DNA from: Rhodospirillales bacterium
GTDB taxonomy: Bacteria > Pseudomonadota > Alphaproteobacteria > Micavibrionales > Micavibrionaceae
Assembly: GCA_020638335.1 (NCBI GenBank)
Contig: JACKIT010000002.1
Coordinates: forward strand, 1-64,000
DNA length: 64,000 bases
Reading direction: 5' to 3'
In this document: positions 1 through 8,841 of the stretch, one piece after another
Position numbering within the stretch: the stretch's first letter is position 1
How the letters are laid out: each line of letters starts with the position of its first letter
Program-made: the position numbers and the translations under genes
The notes under the pieces: model-generated
Databases searched by the model: none
Told to the model about the DNA's origin: nothing
What the model saw: the letters and a program-made list of their open reading frames with translations, nothing else

Positions 1-273
1 CCTGCTAATGAAGTGTCAAAGTCTGATATTGAAAAGGCGATGGAGTTCAATGTAGCGGCGTATTTGCCTTATGATGCGAAGATGTTTTTAGGAAATGAAA
101 GCGAGAGTCGCAAATTGACTGATGATAAAGTTGCGCGGGATTTGATTAAAAAGACGTTGTTGCCGGTTTTGCAGAAATCTTTAACGGAAATTACGATTGA
201 AAGTGCTGAAGAGGGCGGTGAAGAAAGCGGATTTTTGGGTAATTTGCTTGGCAAGTTAAAGTCTAAAGGGTGA
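1..273 (+). CDS. cpaE: CpaE/TadZ-like pilus assembly ATPase, C-terminal end (partial)
   Basis: The reading frame is open to the left window edge, so only about the last 90 residues are present. A GTG at position 13 is an internal codon and not a convincing start. The segment has the tail typical of CpaE/TadZ: a helix followed by a 'LPYDAKMF' element, which matches the 'PYDPKxF' region near the end of these MinD-like ATPases, then an acidic Gly-rich tail. TadZ/CpaE localises the Tad pilus machine at the pole. It lies 43 bp before tadA in the same direction, the usual Tad order. The Walker motifs would lie outside the window, so the call rests on tail similarity plus context. Confidence 0.72.
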   Translation, partial: PANEVSKSDIEKAMEFNVAAYLPYDAKMFLGNESESRKLTDDKVARDLIKKTLLPVLQKSLTEITIESAEEGGEESGFLGNLLGKLKSKG

Positions 274-316
274 TGGCCTCACGCGGACTTTTAAGTTTTA
301 AGTAGGACGTATTTCT

Positions 317-1990
317 ATGTTTGGAAAGAAAACTTCAGATCAGGGCGGTTCTGCATCTTCGCCAAAGCCGAAGGTGGAGAAAAAGCCTGCACCGAAAGAG
401 GTCAAGGTTGAAGAGAAGAAGTCTGCTCCTGTGTCTGCACCAAAATCAGATTCAGAGCCGGTGAAGGGTGAAAAACCGCAAGGCGGGGGGAATGATAATC
501 CTACGGCGATGTTGGCTGGATTGGGGGATGCGCTTGAGAAGAAGTCCGATGATAAGGCAGCGGTTGGAGAGAAGGCTGCTTCTGTTCCTGAAAACTCTAA
601 ACCTGTTTCTGAGAAGAAGGTAGAGGGGAAGAAGGGAAAACCCACGGCAAAAGATCCATTTTCTGAGGAAATGGCATCGGCGGAAGAAGAAGGAGAAAGT
701 AGCACGGATTCTATAACGACGCTTCGGTTACAGCGTTCACGCAATCGCATCTGGCTTGATTTGCGTGACGGGATTGATCTGAAAGCTTTGGCGAATATGG
801 AAGCCAAGGCGGCGCGTGAAGAAGTTTTGAGCGCGGTTGAGGAAATTGCGCGGTTCCGCAATCTCGATTTGACGGCTGCGGAGTTGCAAAGTATTGCCAA
901 GGAATGCGCCGACGATATGCTTGGTTTTGGTCCTTTAGAAGAGCTTTTGGAGCAAGACGGCATTGCCGATATTATGATCAACGGGCCGGATACGACCTAT
1001 ATCGAGATTAACGGTAAGATTGAAAAAGCGAAAATTAAATTCCGTGATAATCAGCATTTGACGACGATTTGTCAGCGGATTGTGGGGGCGATCGGTCGGC
1101 GGGTTGATGAAGCCAGTCCGATTTGTGATGCGCGTTTGCCGGACGGCAGCCGTGTGAATGTGATTATCCCGCCTTTGGCTGTGGACGGGGCGTGCATGAC
1201 CATTCGTAAGTTTACGAAGGATAAGCTAACACTTGATAAGTTGCAGCAATTTGGATCAATGACGCCGAGTTGTGCGAAATTGATTATGGCGATTGGTCGT
1301 TGCCGGGTGAATGTGCTGGTCTCCGGCGGTACGGGGTCTGGTAAGACGACGATGCTAAACTGTTTGACGCGTTATATTGAACCGGGTGAACGGATTATCA
1401 CATGCGAAGATGCATGTGAGCTGCAGCTGCAGCAGCCACACGTTGTGCGCCTTGAAACGCGTCCGCCGAACCTTGAAGGGGTGGGTGAGGTGACGATGCG
1501 TGATTTGGTGAAAAACTGTCTGCGGATGCGCCCGGAGCGGATTATTGTTGGTGAGGTACGCGGGCCTGAGGCCTTTGATTTGTTGCAGGCGATGAATACC
1601 GGTCACGATGGTTCAATGGGTACGGTGCACGCCAACAACCCGCGCGAGGCTCTGAGCCGGATGGAAAATATGATCGCAATGGGCGGTTTGAATTTGCCGC
1701 AGCAAGCGGTGCGTGAACAGATTGCGGGTGCGGTGAATGTTATCATACAGGTGCAGCGTTTGCGTGACGGGTCGCGGAAAACGACGCATGTGACCGAGAT
1801 TACCGGGATGGAGGGTGAGGTTGTCACCATGCAGGATCTCTTCGTTCTGGATATTGAAGGTGAAGATGAACATGGCAAGCTGGTGACTAAACACCGTTCT
1901 ACAGGTTTGCGACCTAAGTTTTTTGATAATGCGCGTCAGTTCGGGGTTGACGGGATGGTGCTGGAAGCCATGGAAGGCGCTTTTGACTAA
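317..1990 (+). CDS. tadA: Tad pilus secretion ATPase TadA/CpaF
   Basis: This is the hexameric type II/IV secretion ATPase that powers Flp/Tad pilus assembly at the inner membrane. The first ~130 residues are a low-complexity Lys/Glu/Pro/Ser-rich extension, longer than in most CpaF proteins. The conserved N-terminal domain follows (about 140-290, with 'GFGPLEELL' and 'DIMINGP'). Walker A 'GGTGSGKTT' is near residue 337, Walker B 'RIIVGEVRG' near 407, and the His-box region 'MGTVHANNP' shortly after. At 557 residues it exceeds the common ~450-500 because of the extension. It lies between the cpaE end and tadB. A structured 148-bp palindromic element starts directly after its stop codon and separates it from tadB. 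Confidence 0.95.
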   Translation: MFGKKTSDQGGSASSPKPKVEKKPAPKEVKVEEKKSAPVSAPKSDSEPVKGEKPQGGGNDNPTAMLAGLGDALEKKSDDKAAVGEKAASVPENSKPVSEKKVEGKKGKPTAKDPFSEEMASAEEEGESSTDSITTLRLQRSRNRIWLDLRDGIDLKALANMEAKAAREEVLSAVEEIARFRNLDLTAAELQSIAKECADDMLGFGPLEELLEQDGIADIMINGPDTTYIEINGKIEKAKIKFRDNQHLTTICQRIVGAIGRRVDEASPICDARLPDGSRVNVIIPPLAVDGACMTIRKFTKDKLTLDKLQQFGSMTPSCAKLIMAIGRCRVNVLVSGGTGSGKTTMLNCLTRYIEPGERIITCEDACELQLQQPHVVRLETRPPNLEGVGEVTMRDLVKNCLRMRPERIIVGEVRGPEAFDLLQAMNTGHDGSMGTVHANNPREALSRMENMIAMGGLNLPQQAVREQIAGAVNVIIQVQRLRDGSRKTTHVTEITGMEGEVVTMQDLFVLDIEGEDEHGKLVTKHRSTGLRPKFFDNARQFGVDGMVLEAMEGAFD

Positions 1991-2138
1991 AAATTTCTAT
2001 TAGGGAGGGCTGCAAATGTCCATTTTTAAAACTTCTGGTTCTCACATATTAGAACATATGCTGCGATCCGGGTTTTTAAAAATAAACATTTTGACTGGCG
2101 TCGACCCTTGCGGGTTCGCCATACCCTAATAGAAATTT
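1991..2138. repeat. 148-bp imperfect palindromic element after tadA
   Basis: Perfect 15-bp inverted arms (AAATTTCTATTAGGG at 1991-2005 and its complement at 2124-2138) enclose a second pair of arms (AAATGTCCATTTTTAAAA with TTTTAAAAATAAACATTTT). The centre carries CTCACATAT...ATATGCTGCG, and on the right there is a further small hairpin (TGGCGTCGACCC/GGGTTCGCCA). The element begins at the first base after the tadA stop codon. Its size and inner layout match the element at 42295-42440. It could be a MITE-like repeat or a 3'-UTR structure affecting tadB expression. Its function is not known. Confidence 0.75.
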
Positions 2139-2169
2139 ACTTTGTTTGTGAAATAAGGTTTTTGAATTT

Positions 2170-3144
2170 ATGTCGGTTGTACAAATCATTTTGATCGTGT
2201 TGATTGCCATTTTGGTGGTGGGGATCATTGTGGCCTATATGGCGGCGCAGGAATCTGCGCGCAAGAAACGGGTTATGGGCGTAATTCAGGGGAAAAGTGG
2301 TGGTGCGCACGGTCCTGACGAGCGTGGATTAAAAGATCGCCGACGGGCGGATTTGGCGAAGAAGCTGAAAGAGGCTAAGGGCGAAGAAAACTCTAAAAAG
2401 AAAACCACGATTTCGCTGCTGATATTGCAGGCCGGGATTAGTATTTCCGTGAAGCAGTTCTGGTTGATGTCTGTGGCGATGATGATCGGGTTGACCTTTC
2501 TGGCAAAGCTTATGGGGCAGCCGCCACATGTTTTGATCGCTGTGGCTGTGATTGGTTTGTTCGGTCTTCCACGATTTGTGCTTAAAAAAATGGCCGCGCG
2601 GCGGCAGAAGAAATTTTTGGAAGAGTTTCCCGATGCATTGGAGGCAACTGTGCGTTTGTTGAAGGCCGGGATGCCTGTTTCCGAGGCCATAGCTATGATT
2701 TCCCGTGAGTTTACCGGTCCTGTCGGAGAAGAGATGGGGAATATTTACGATAAACAGAAGATCGGTGTGGCTTTGGCGGAGGCGGCGTTGGAGGCGACGC
2801 GCTCTATGCCTTTGACCGAGATGCAGATGTTTGCTACGGGACTGTCTATTCAGGCGCAAACAGGTTCCAGCTTGTCAGAGGTTTTGATGAATCTATCGAA
2901 TGTGATCCGTGCGCGGTTTCGCTTGAAGCGTAAGATTAAGGCGCTGTCCTCAGAAGCTATTGCGTCGGCCTCTATTATTGCGGCGTTGCCGGTTTTGGTG
3001 GCGACTGGCATGTATTTTGTGAATTATGAATATATCAGCGTGTTGTTCACTGATCCGTTTGGCAATGTGTTGCTAGCGATTGCGATTTTCTGGATGGGGA
3101 TGGGCGTTACTGTGATGAAAATTATGATTAATTTTAAGGTATAG
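2170..3144 (+). CDS. tadB: Tad pilus inner-membrane platform protein TadB
   Basis: This is one of two paralogous polytopic proteins forming the inner-membrane platform of the Tad pilus. An N-terminal membrane helix (residues ~5-27) is followed by a basic cytoplasmic stretch, a helix pair (~95-140), a type II secretion F domain (~165-290, with 'FPDALEATVRLLKAGMPVSEAI') and two C-terminal membrane helices. The length of 324 matches TadB/CpaG. It precedes tadC by 5 bp, so the two are cotranscribed. An AAGG ribosome site lies upstream of the ATG. The only unusual point is the palindromic element between tadA and this gene. Confidence 0.93.
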   Translation: MSVVQIILIVLIAILVVGIIVAYMAAQESARKKRVMGVIQGKSGGAHGPDERGLKDRRRADLAKKLKEAKGEENSKKKTTISLLILQAGISISVKQFWLMSVAMMIGLTFLAKLMGQPPHVLIAVAVIGLFGLPRFVLKKMAARRQKKFLEEFPDALEATVRLLKAGMPVSEAIAMISREFTGPVGEEMGNIYDKQKIGVALAEAALEATRSMPLTEMQMFATGLSIQAQTGSSLSEVLMNLSNVIRARFRLKRKIKALSSEAIASASIIAALPVLVATGMYFVNYEYISVLFTDPFGNVLLAIAIFWMGMGVTVMKIMINFKV

Positions 3145-3149
3145 AAGCT

Positions 3150-4094
3150 ATGGATAATGAACTTATTATAACATTGGTGAGCGCGCTTCTTGCTGCGGGG
3201 TCTTTTGCAGCATTTGCACTGCCATTTCTGAATAAGACAGAGAAGAAGGAACGTTATAGATCGGTGGTTGATAAGCGTCGTAAGGATCTTTTCCAGGCGA
3301 CGCGTGATGGTAGAATTCATAAGACGAAAACGGAAAAGAATGTTTCTGCGGCTGATTCCATGGCGGCGCTGTATAAGATGCAGCAAATCGCGGGGGCTAT
3401 GGGTGAAAAAGTGCGTGATAAAATGCTGCAGGCAGGTATTCGCAGTCCCAAGGCGCCGATTAAGTTTATGATTGCGCAAGCGGTTGTGCCAATTGTTCTT
3501 GCCGGTTTGACGGTTTTGGTTCTTTCAAATACTGAGAAAGAAATTTCCGATATGATGAAGCTTTTGTCTGTTTTTACAGCGGCTGTGATTGGTTATAAGC
3601 TGCCGGATGTGTTGATTAAGAATACGATTTTGAAGCGTCAGGAGGAGATTGGTTTGGCGTTTCCAGACTCTTTGGACATGATGCTTATTTGTGTGCAGGG
3701 CGGGATTGGTCTGGAGCAGACTGTTGATCGCGTTGCCGAAGAAGTGGCGGAGCATTCGCCGGTTTTGGCTGAAGAGTTAGGGCTGCTTAGTGCGGAGATG
3801 GCTATGCTCAATGATCGGCGTGAGGCGTTGCAGGATTTTGCGCGGCGTGTGGGTAGCGGTGCGGCAAAAAGCTTTGCGACTTCACTTATTCAGGCGGAAC
3901 AATATGGAACATCTATTTCACAGGCTATGCGTGTTATGTCGGATGAATTGCGTGATATGCGTATGGCGAAGGCAGAGCAAAAAGCTGCAGCGTTACCGCC
4001 GAAATTGACGGTGCCGATGATCCTGTTTTTCTTGCCGGCCTTGTTTATTATTATTCTCGGCCCGGCAGGGATTTCGGCGAGCGCTTTGAATTAG
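3150..4094 (+). CDS. tadC: Tad pilus inner-membrane platform protein TadC
   Basis: This is the partner of TadB in the Tad platform. An N-terminal membrane helix (~5-27) is followed by a cytoplasmic region, helices at ~110-150, a T2SSF domain at ~175-285 ('FPDSLDMMLICVQGGIGLEQ', 'SLIQAEQYGTSISQAM') and a final membrane segment that ends 'GPAGISASALN'. The 314 residues match the family. It starts 5 bp after tadB and closes the operon, with an intrinsic terminator about 45 bp downstream. The TadD-like gene after it is on the opposite strand, so the pilus locus is split into two converging units here. Confidence 0.93.
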   Translation: MDNELIITLVSALLAAGSFAAFALPFLNKTEKKERYRSVVDKRRKDLFQATRDGRIHKTKTEKNVSAADSMAALYKMQQIAGAMGEKVRDKMLQAGIRSPKAPIKFMIAQAVVPIVLAGLTVLVLSNTEKEISDMMKLLSVFTAAVIGYKLPDVLIKNTILKRQEEIGLAFPDSLDMMLICVQGGIGLEQTVDRVAEEVAEHSPVLAEELGLLSAEMAMLNDRREALQDFARRVGSGAAKSFATSLIQAEQYGTSISQAMRVMSDELRDMRMAKAEQKAAALPPKLTVPMILFFLPALFIIILGPAGISASALN

Positions 4095-4136
4095 GTCCTG
4101 ACCCTAATGATCTAAATTTGTGTGCGTCTGAGCGCA

Positions 4137-4180
4137 CAAAAAAAGCCGCGGTGCTTGTTAACGGCAACGCGGCTTTTTTA
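4137..4180. terminator. Bidirectional intrinsic terminator between tadC and tadD
   Basis: The hairpin AAAAGCCGCG / CGCGGCTTTT has a 17-nt loop, an A-run on the left and a T-run on the right. It can therefore end transcription from both tadC (+) and the converging TadD-like gene (-). Confidence 0.85.
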
Positions 4181-4201
4181 TATCAGTTTTTTAAAGGAGA
4201 A

Positions 4202-4918
4202 TTAATCAGTAGTTGTTATTGGTTTTTTGCCTGGTTTAGGGGCAAGGGCCCCGTCTGCTTGTTGCAGCGCTGTGATAATTCGTAAGTTGCGTTCGATTTC
4301 GACGCGGCCAGGTGAAACGTCCTGAGCTTTGCGTAGAATTTCGACGGATTCATCGAGGTAGCCTTGAGAGGCCAGGTTTAGCGCGAGGTTGTTCATGATG
4401 GTTGTCGGGTCGCCTTGCCAAAGTTCGAGGCCTTTGCGATAGGCGCGTTCGGCTTCCTGGTGCATGCCTTGCGTGTCTAGGGCGATGCCAAGATGGTGAT
4501 AAGCCTTGAAGTTGGCTTCATCGGCGATGACGGCTTTTTGTGCGTATTTTTCAGCGGCTTCGTAATTTCCCTGGGCTAATTGAATGGCAGCATATTCAGA
4601 TGTGGCCAGAGAGGAGGCGCTTTTTCCTTTAACAAAAGGTTCGAGTATCGTTGCGGCAAGCTCGTATTTGCTGTTTTCGCGCAGGCCTGCGGCGTAATCG
4701 ACTGCGGCAAGTTCGCTATCAGGTTGTTTTTTGTAGGTGCGTTCAAGGTAGCTGAGGGATTTGCTTGGTTTGCGTGTATAGTCTGCCGCGCGCTCAATTG
4801 CGCCATCCATTGAGGATGTGTGGAGCTGCGCATCGGTGCTTTGCGCTGTTTGACAGGCGGTGAGTGCGCTGCATAGTGCTAATGTCAGGATCAGGGAGGT
4901 GGTTTTTTTTATGCTCAT
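4202..4918 (-). CDS. tadD: TadD-like TPR lipoprotein
   Basis: This is a predicted outer-membrane-associated lipoprotein of the Tad system. The signal peptide ends in the lipobox LTAC with the lipidated Cys at residue 22. Four or five TPR-type helix pairs follow (about 60-220, e.g. 'AYHHLGIALDTQGMHQEAER'). The length of 238 fits TadD, which helps pilus assembly and secretin stability. It converges on tadC across a shared terminator. The next minus-strand gene upstream encodes a secretin N-domain protein, which supports the pilus assignment. A generic TPR lipoprotein is the alternative. Confidence 0.8.
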   Translation of the reverse strand: MSIKKTTSLILTLALCSALTACQTAQSTDAQLHTSSMDGAIERAADYTRKPSKSLSYLERTYKKQPDSELAAVDYAAGLRENSKYELAATILEPFVKGKSASSLATSEYAAIQLAQGNYEAAEKYAQKAVIADEANFKAYHHLGIALDTQGMHQEAERAYRKGLELWQGDPTTIMNNLALNLASQGYLDESVEILRKAQDVSPGRVEIERNLRIITALQQADGALAPKPGKKPITTTD

Positions 4919-4999
4919 TGTATTATTTTCGCCTTATTGAATTTTGGGCTATCTACCCGCGACCATTATACACAAATGTTTTGAAAGTCTTAAGTGTCA

Positions 5000-5617
5000 T
5001 TATTCGGTATCATTAATTTCAGCGGGAGGGCTTGCAAGAGCGTCTGCTCCGTCAGCATTTGTATTGCCGCCTTCTGCTAGAGCCTCTGCGCTTGAGTCTG
5101 CTTCTTCACTCCCCATTATGATCTCGTGACACATGTCCGGGCAGTAGAAAACGCTGGTTGATTGGCAATTATCATCATCGGAGCTTGCGCAGGAGCGACG
5201 TACGCGCATGTATTTTTCTTTCGGGCTTGCGACGATGACATGGCGTTGCATGACTATGGCGCCGTTTTTATCCAAAACGGTAAATTGGGTTGCTCCGGGG
5301 GCGCGCGCTACTAATACAAGCGTTTGGGATGTGTCAGCGAGGATGCTTAAATGGTTTGGGTTGCCAACGATGATGGAGGCGGCGGGGCGGTCAAGGCGTA
5401 CCAATTCAGATTTATCGGGCGTTAGCTTTATGGCCGGATGGGTATGGGTTTGGTCATCGTAGACAATCCCACGTTCTTGCGCTGTTGTAGCAGGGAGGAT
5501 GTCCAGAGGCGGTCTTGTATCGTTTTCCTGCGCGAAGGACGGGGCGCTGACACTTAGGCTCTGGAGTAAAATTATGGCGCTGAAAAGCGCGAATTTGAGA
5601 TATTTTGAAGAAATCAT
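5000..5617 (-). CDS. Exported protein with secretin/pilus N-terminal domain (CpaC N-domain-like)
   Basis: The protein has a signal peptide with probable cleavage after SFA (residue 29). Residues ~60-135 resemble the N-terminal domain of pilus secretins (CpaC/RcpA): 'LVRLDRPAASIIVGNPNHL' followed by 'TLVLVARAPGATQFTVLDKNG'. There is no secretin channel domain. Instead there are four Cys around residues 145-170 and an Ala/Glu-rich tail. Such short stand-alone N-domain proteins occur beside Tad loci. It lies upstream of the TadD-like gene on the same strand, so it is probably part of the same unit. Its role would be periplasmic and linked to secretin assembly, which is inferred from the domain only. 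Confidence 0.7.
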   Translation of the reverse strand: MISSKYLKFALFSAIILLQSLSVSAPSFAQENDTRPPLDILPATTAQERGIVYDDQTHTHPAIKLTPDKSELVRLDRPAASIIVGNPNHLSILADTSQTLVLVARAPGATQFTVLDKNGAIVMQRHVIVASPKEKYMRVRRSCASSDDDNCQSTSVFYCPDMCHEIIMGSEEADSSAEALAEGGNTNADGADALASPPAEINDTE

Positions 5618-5782
5618 GTGAAAAACCCTTGATAAGGGAGAAGGACTACATTTTTCAGTATAGCCGGAAAGAGCTTAAGAATCACCATCTTTTTGCAGGC
5701 ATTTTACTTAAGTTTAAAAAGGGGGATATATGGGATGAGTTATATGTGCCCGTTGTTTGTTGTTTTCAATTTTTTTTGTAAT

Positions 5783-7549
5783 TTATAGCGCGCCGAGTTT
5801 CGGTCCGCTGAGGACTTCTTGGGCGTATTGAATTGGCGGTTCGGATTGGGGGGAGAAGCTGATGCCGTAGGCATCGTTGCCTGCTATGATTGAGTACGTG
5901 ATCTCCGGGTTTTGCATGGCTTCGTGTGAGAAGTGGAGATTTAAGTTTACGATGTTGCTGCCGGATTCAGTGATCTTTGAATCGTTAGCGGCGGTGAGGG
6001 GCTCATCGTAATAGAATTCCATTTGATTGCCGCCGGGCAGGCCTATTGTAAAGAAGTCTCCACTTTTAATTTTGTTGGAATCGAGCGTGCATTTCAGGTC
6101 GACTCCTGTTTCGGTTGAAGCGCTGTTACAAAGCATCGAGATGTTCGTGTTTGTGGGAAGTTCCGGCATAGGCAGTTCTTGAGGGGCGGCAGCATCGGCT
6201 ATAAGCGTTTGTGTTTCGTTGGCCGTGTTCGTGCCGATGATGTTGTCGATTCCCCAGAGGCGTTCGACAGTTTTGAGGTCGGCCGTGGCATGTTTAATGA
6301 CATCGGCGTTGCCGGTTTCCTGTGCAAGGCGGTAAAGCTCGACAGCGAGTTTCCGGTTTTGCGGGGAGCCGTTGCCTTCATATAGCAGGGACGAGGCCAT
6401 TTCGTTGAGCGCCCAGCCATGGCCTTTTTCGGCGAATCGCAGGACATATTGGCCGCGTTGGCCGAAATCATCAGGGTTGAGCGCGGCAAGGCGTTCAAGG
6501 GTGGAAGGAGTCTCTGCGGTAGCGATGTGTTCTTCCGGTGCCGGGGCTGCCGGGGTTGTCTTTGTTGTTGCTGTCTTAGGCTCAGCCTCAAGCTCAGCTG
6601 TTTCAGCGATGATTATCTCTTCCTGCATGAAGGCTTCGGGCCAGATCTTGCGGATGATATCCAGATCTTTCGAGGCTTGATCTGCGATTTTTGGGTTGTC
6701 GCTGTGTTCGGCGATTTGCAACAGTTCAACGGCAAGTTCACGGTTGAGCGGGGAGCCGTTATTGCTGCTTAAGAGGTGGATGGCCATTTCCTTGACGGCC
6801 CAGTCATGGCCTTTTTCTGCGTAAGACAAGGTCTCGGCGGCGCGGCCTGAGAATTCATCCCGATCAAGGGCGGCGAGTTTATCCAGCGCCGAGCTTTGAG
6901 GTTCGGGTGTTTGCTCTTCTTCTATATCTAGCGTTTCTTCAATAGCTGGCTGTGTTGACTCTGTAAAGGTTAGCGGTTCTGCCTGCGCTGCTGGTTCAGG
7001 TTGCGTGAAGGCTTCTTGCGTAGCCTCTATAGGGTTTTTTTGTTGGTTTTGCAGCTGCGTAAGGATGTCATCGTCCATGTCGTCAGCATGGGCGAGGGGA
7101 GCGAGCATTTCAAGGAACTCAAGGAGGGCAGTGCCGCCGAGGGCGGCTGCACCGGAGTTTTTGAGCAGTTTTCCTGTATATTTCCATTTATTCTCACCGA
7201 GGAAGCAGAAGAAGTCCTTAACTATGTTCCAGATACCTTGCGGGCGCTGTTTATCTTGGGCACGGTAATCTTTAATGGCCTGATAGCCGGTTATAAAAGT
7301 TCCGGCGGTGACGCCGCCCAGTGCGGCGCTGGCTCCGAAAGACCCGGCCAGACCGACAGCGGCGGATTTAAACGCCATGATGCATCCGGCGCCCATGGCG
7401 GCTTTGGTGAAGGCTTTGGTCAGCGGGCTGTCGGCGATTTTACGGGCGCGGGTGAGGGCGGCATTTTTTATGTGCCTAGCCGCGTGGCTCCACTGCTCAG
7501 TGAGCGGGGAGGCGGTAATATATCCGGCTGTGTCCGTTAAAATCGTCAT
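5783..7549 (-). CDS. Membrane protein with two Sel1-like repeat blocks, function unknown
   Basis: I place the start at the ATG at 7549 (588 residues), preceded by AGGA at a workable distance. A longer frame begins at 7663 without such support. The N-terminal ~170 residues have two Gly/Ala-rich hydrophobic stretches (~55-85 and ~130-155). An acidic Gln/Glu/Pro-rich linker follows. Two ~75-residue blocks resemble Sel1-like repeats, with the motif 'YEGNGSPQNRKLAVELYRLA' and a near copy. The last ~120 residues form a separate beta-rich domain with two Cys. There is no signal peptide of standard type. It could scaffold an envelope complex. I do not recognise a named family. Confidence 0.6.
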   Translation of the reverse strand: MTILTDTAGYITASPLTEQWSHAARHIKNAALTRARKIADSPLTKAFTKAAMGAGCIMAFKSAAVGLAGSFGASAALGGVTAGTFITGYQAIKDYRAQDKQRPQGIWNIVKDFFCFLGENKWKYTGKLLKNSGAAALGGTALLEFLEMLAPLAHADDMDDDILTQLQNQQKNPIEATQEAFTQPEPAAQAEPLTFTESTQPAIEETLDIEEEQTPEPQSSALDKLAALDRDEFSGRAAETLSYAEKGHDWAVKEMAIHLLSSNNGSPLNRELAVELLQIAEHSDNPKIADQASKDLDIIRKIWPEAFMQEEIIIAETAELEAEPKTATTKTTPAAPAPEEHIATAETPSTLERLAALNPDDFGQRGQYVLRFAEKGHGWALNEMASSLLYEGNGSPQNRKLAVELYRLAQETGNADVIKHATADLKTVERLWGIDNIIGTNTANETQTLIADAAAPQELPMPELPTNTNISMLCNSASTETGVDLKCTLDSNKIKSGDFFTIGLPGGNQMEFYYDEPLTAANDSKITESGSNIVNLNLHFSHEAMQNPEITYSIIAGNDAYGISFSPQSEPPIQYAQEVLSGPKLGAL

Positions 7550-7712
7550 ATATAAAAGTCCTAATTGGGAGGGTGTTATAGCGCCGGTTGTAAAATTATG
7601 CAAATAAAATATTTTTACGAAATATCTTGACATAAGTTCCAAGTTATGGAATGTAATGCGCATTCTTTACAGAATTCTTTTGATTTTTTAACTCGACCAA
7701 TGAGGTGATGAG

Positions 7713-8711
7713 ATGAATAAGATTAATACAAGTAGTGTTATTGCGGGTGTACTGGTTGCCGCAATGTCTGGCGTGGCGCGGGCGGATTTTGATGGTAGTG
7801 GTAGTGAATACGGGAATGTAACTCAGACAAATCCGGTTGCTTCAGCTGGTGCTGAACAGGAGCAGACGGCCGCTGGCGGAGCTGCTGAACAGCAGCAACA
7901 GAACGGGAATAATGATATTCGTTTTGATGATCATTCGATCAATAAAGTGGATGCTCGCGGTGGTGCGGCGACGAATGGTATGGCAGCGCGTCTTGAAACG
8001 GCAAAGTTCCTGGCTCAAGCTTGTGAATCTCGTTTTTCTGTTGAGGGACGGCTCGGTGATGTTTTTGGTAATTATGTTGGCGCGGGCATTTCCTATCACC
8101 CCAGCCTTAAATTTGTAATTCAGAATACTCAAACGGGCGCTATTTTTAGTGGGCAACAGCTTTGGGATGCTGCTCCTGTAGATCGTGGTCATATGACGTA
8201 TGGTATGGGCAAAGACACTATTGCGTTGGCAATGTGTTTTGCTGAAGCGCTTTATGGAACTGGAGATAGAGTGCACAGACACATTGTTACGGAAGAAGCG
8301 CAACGCCATAATTGGGAACGTTCAAAGAATTTGCCGGGTGCAAAAGATGAAGAAAAAGCTTCTGTAGCAGAACATATGCAAGCTCACATGTATGTTATGG
8401 GGGCTAATTCTGTATATCGTGATGCTATGGGATGTACGATGACATCATATGTTAACGAAGGCGGGACAGGTGAGATTAATCAAAAAGATCGCCCCACGCC
8501 GACGCAGGTTATGATGAATATGTTTGGTCTTAAAAAACCGACTAAAGATTCGAAGACAGGTAAAATTGTTCAACAGCACTCCAAGCTTATTCCTGAATGT
8601 GAGTTTAAGACGACTATTCCTGAATCTCCGAAGAACGAAGGTGTTGGTAATGGCAAGGTTTCTGATGGATCTGGAACGAACAATATTTTTGATGTTCTTT
8701 CTCCGAACTAG
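7713..8711 (+). CDS. Exported protein of unknown function
   Basis: A clear signal peptide (cleavage after ARA, residue 24) is followed by a Gln/Gly/Asn-rich linker (~40-80). A conserved-looking core at ~90-230 is rich in His and Met and holds several Cys. The tail is disordered. The ATG is preceded by GAGGTGATGAG, a good ribosome site. TTGACA at 7627-7632 may be a -35 box, but the matching -10 is poor. An intrinsic terminator follows at 8749-8785, so the gene is probably monocistronic. It is divergent from the Sel1-like gene across a 160-bp AT-rich gap. No known domain is recognised. A periplasmic location is inferred from the signal. Confidence 0.65.
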   Translation: MNKINTSSVIAGVLVAAMSGVARADFDGSGSEYGNVTQTNPVASAGAEQEQTAAGGAAEQQQQNGNNDIRFDDHSINKVDARGGAATNGMAARLETAKFLAQACESRFSVEGRLGDVFGNYVGAGISYHPSLKFVIQNTQTGAIFSGQQLWDAAPVDRGHMTYGMGKDTIALAMCFAEALYGTGDRVHRHIVTEEAQRHNWERSKNLPGAKDEEKASVAEHMQAHMYVMGANSVYRDAMGCTMTSYVNEGGTGEINQKDRPTPTQVMMNMFGLKKPTKDSKTGKIVQQHSKLIPECEFKTTIPESPKNEGVGNGKVSDGSGTNNIFDVLSPN

Positions 8712-8748
8712 GAAAAAACGGCGTTTATTTTTCAATGATCGTTTAAAA

Positions 8749-8785
8749 GACCCCGCTGCTATCTTGGTGGCGGGTTCTTTTTTTT
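8749..8785 (+). terminator. Intrinsic terminator
   Basis: The stem GACCCCGC / GCGGGTTC is followed by a run of eight or more T, 38 bp after the stop of the exported protein gene. Confidence 0.8.
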
Positions 8786-8841
8786 GTTGACTTTTATTTA
8801 CATAATTTGTATAAGTTTGTTCTGATTTTTAGGATTGTATT

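Noticed and set aside
340..981. 213-codon minus-strand frame opposite tadA
   Set aside because: It is the shadow of the Lys/Glu-rich tadA extension. Composition is Ser/Phe-rich as expected for an antisense frame.
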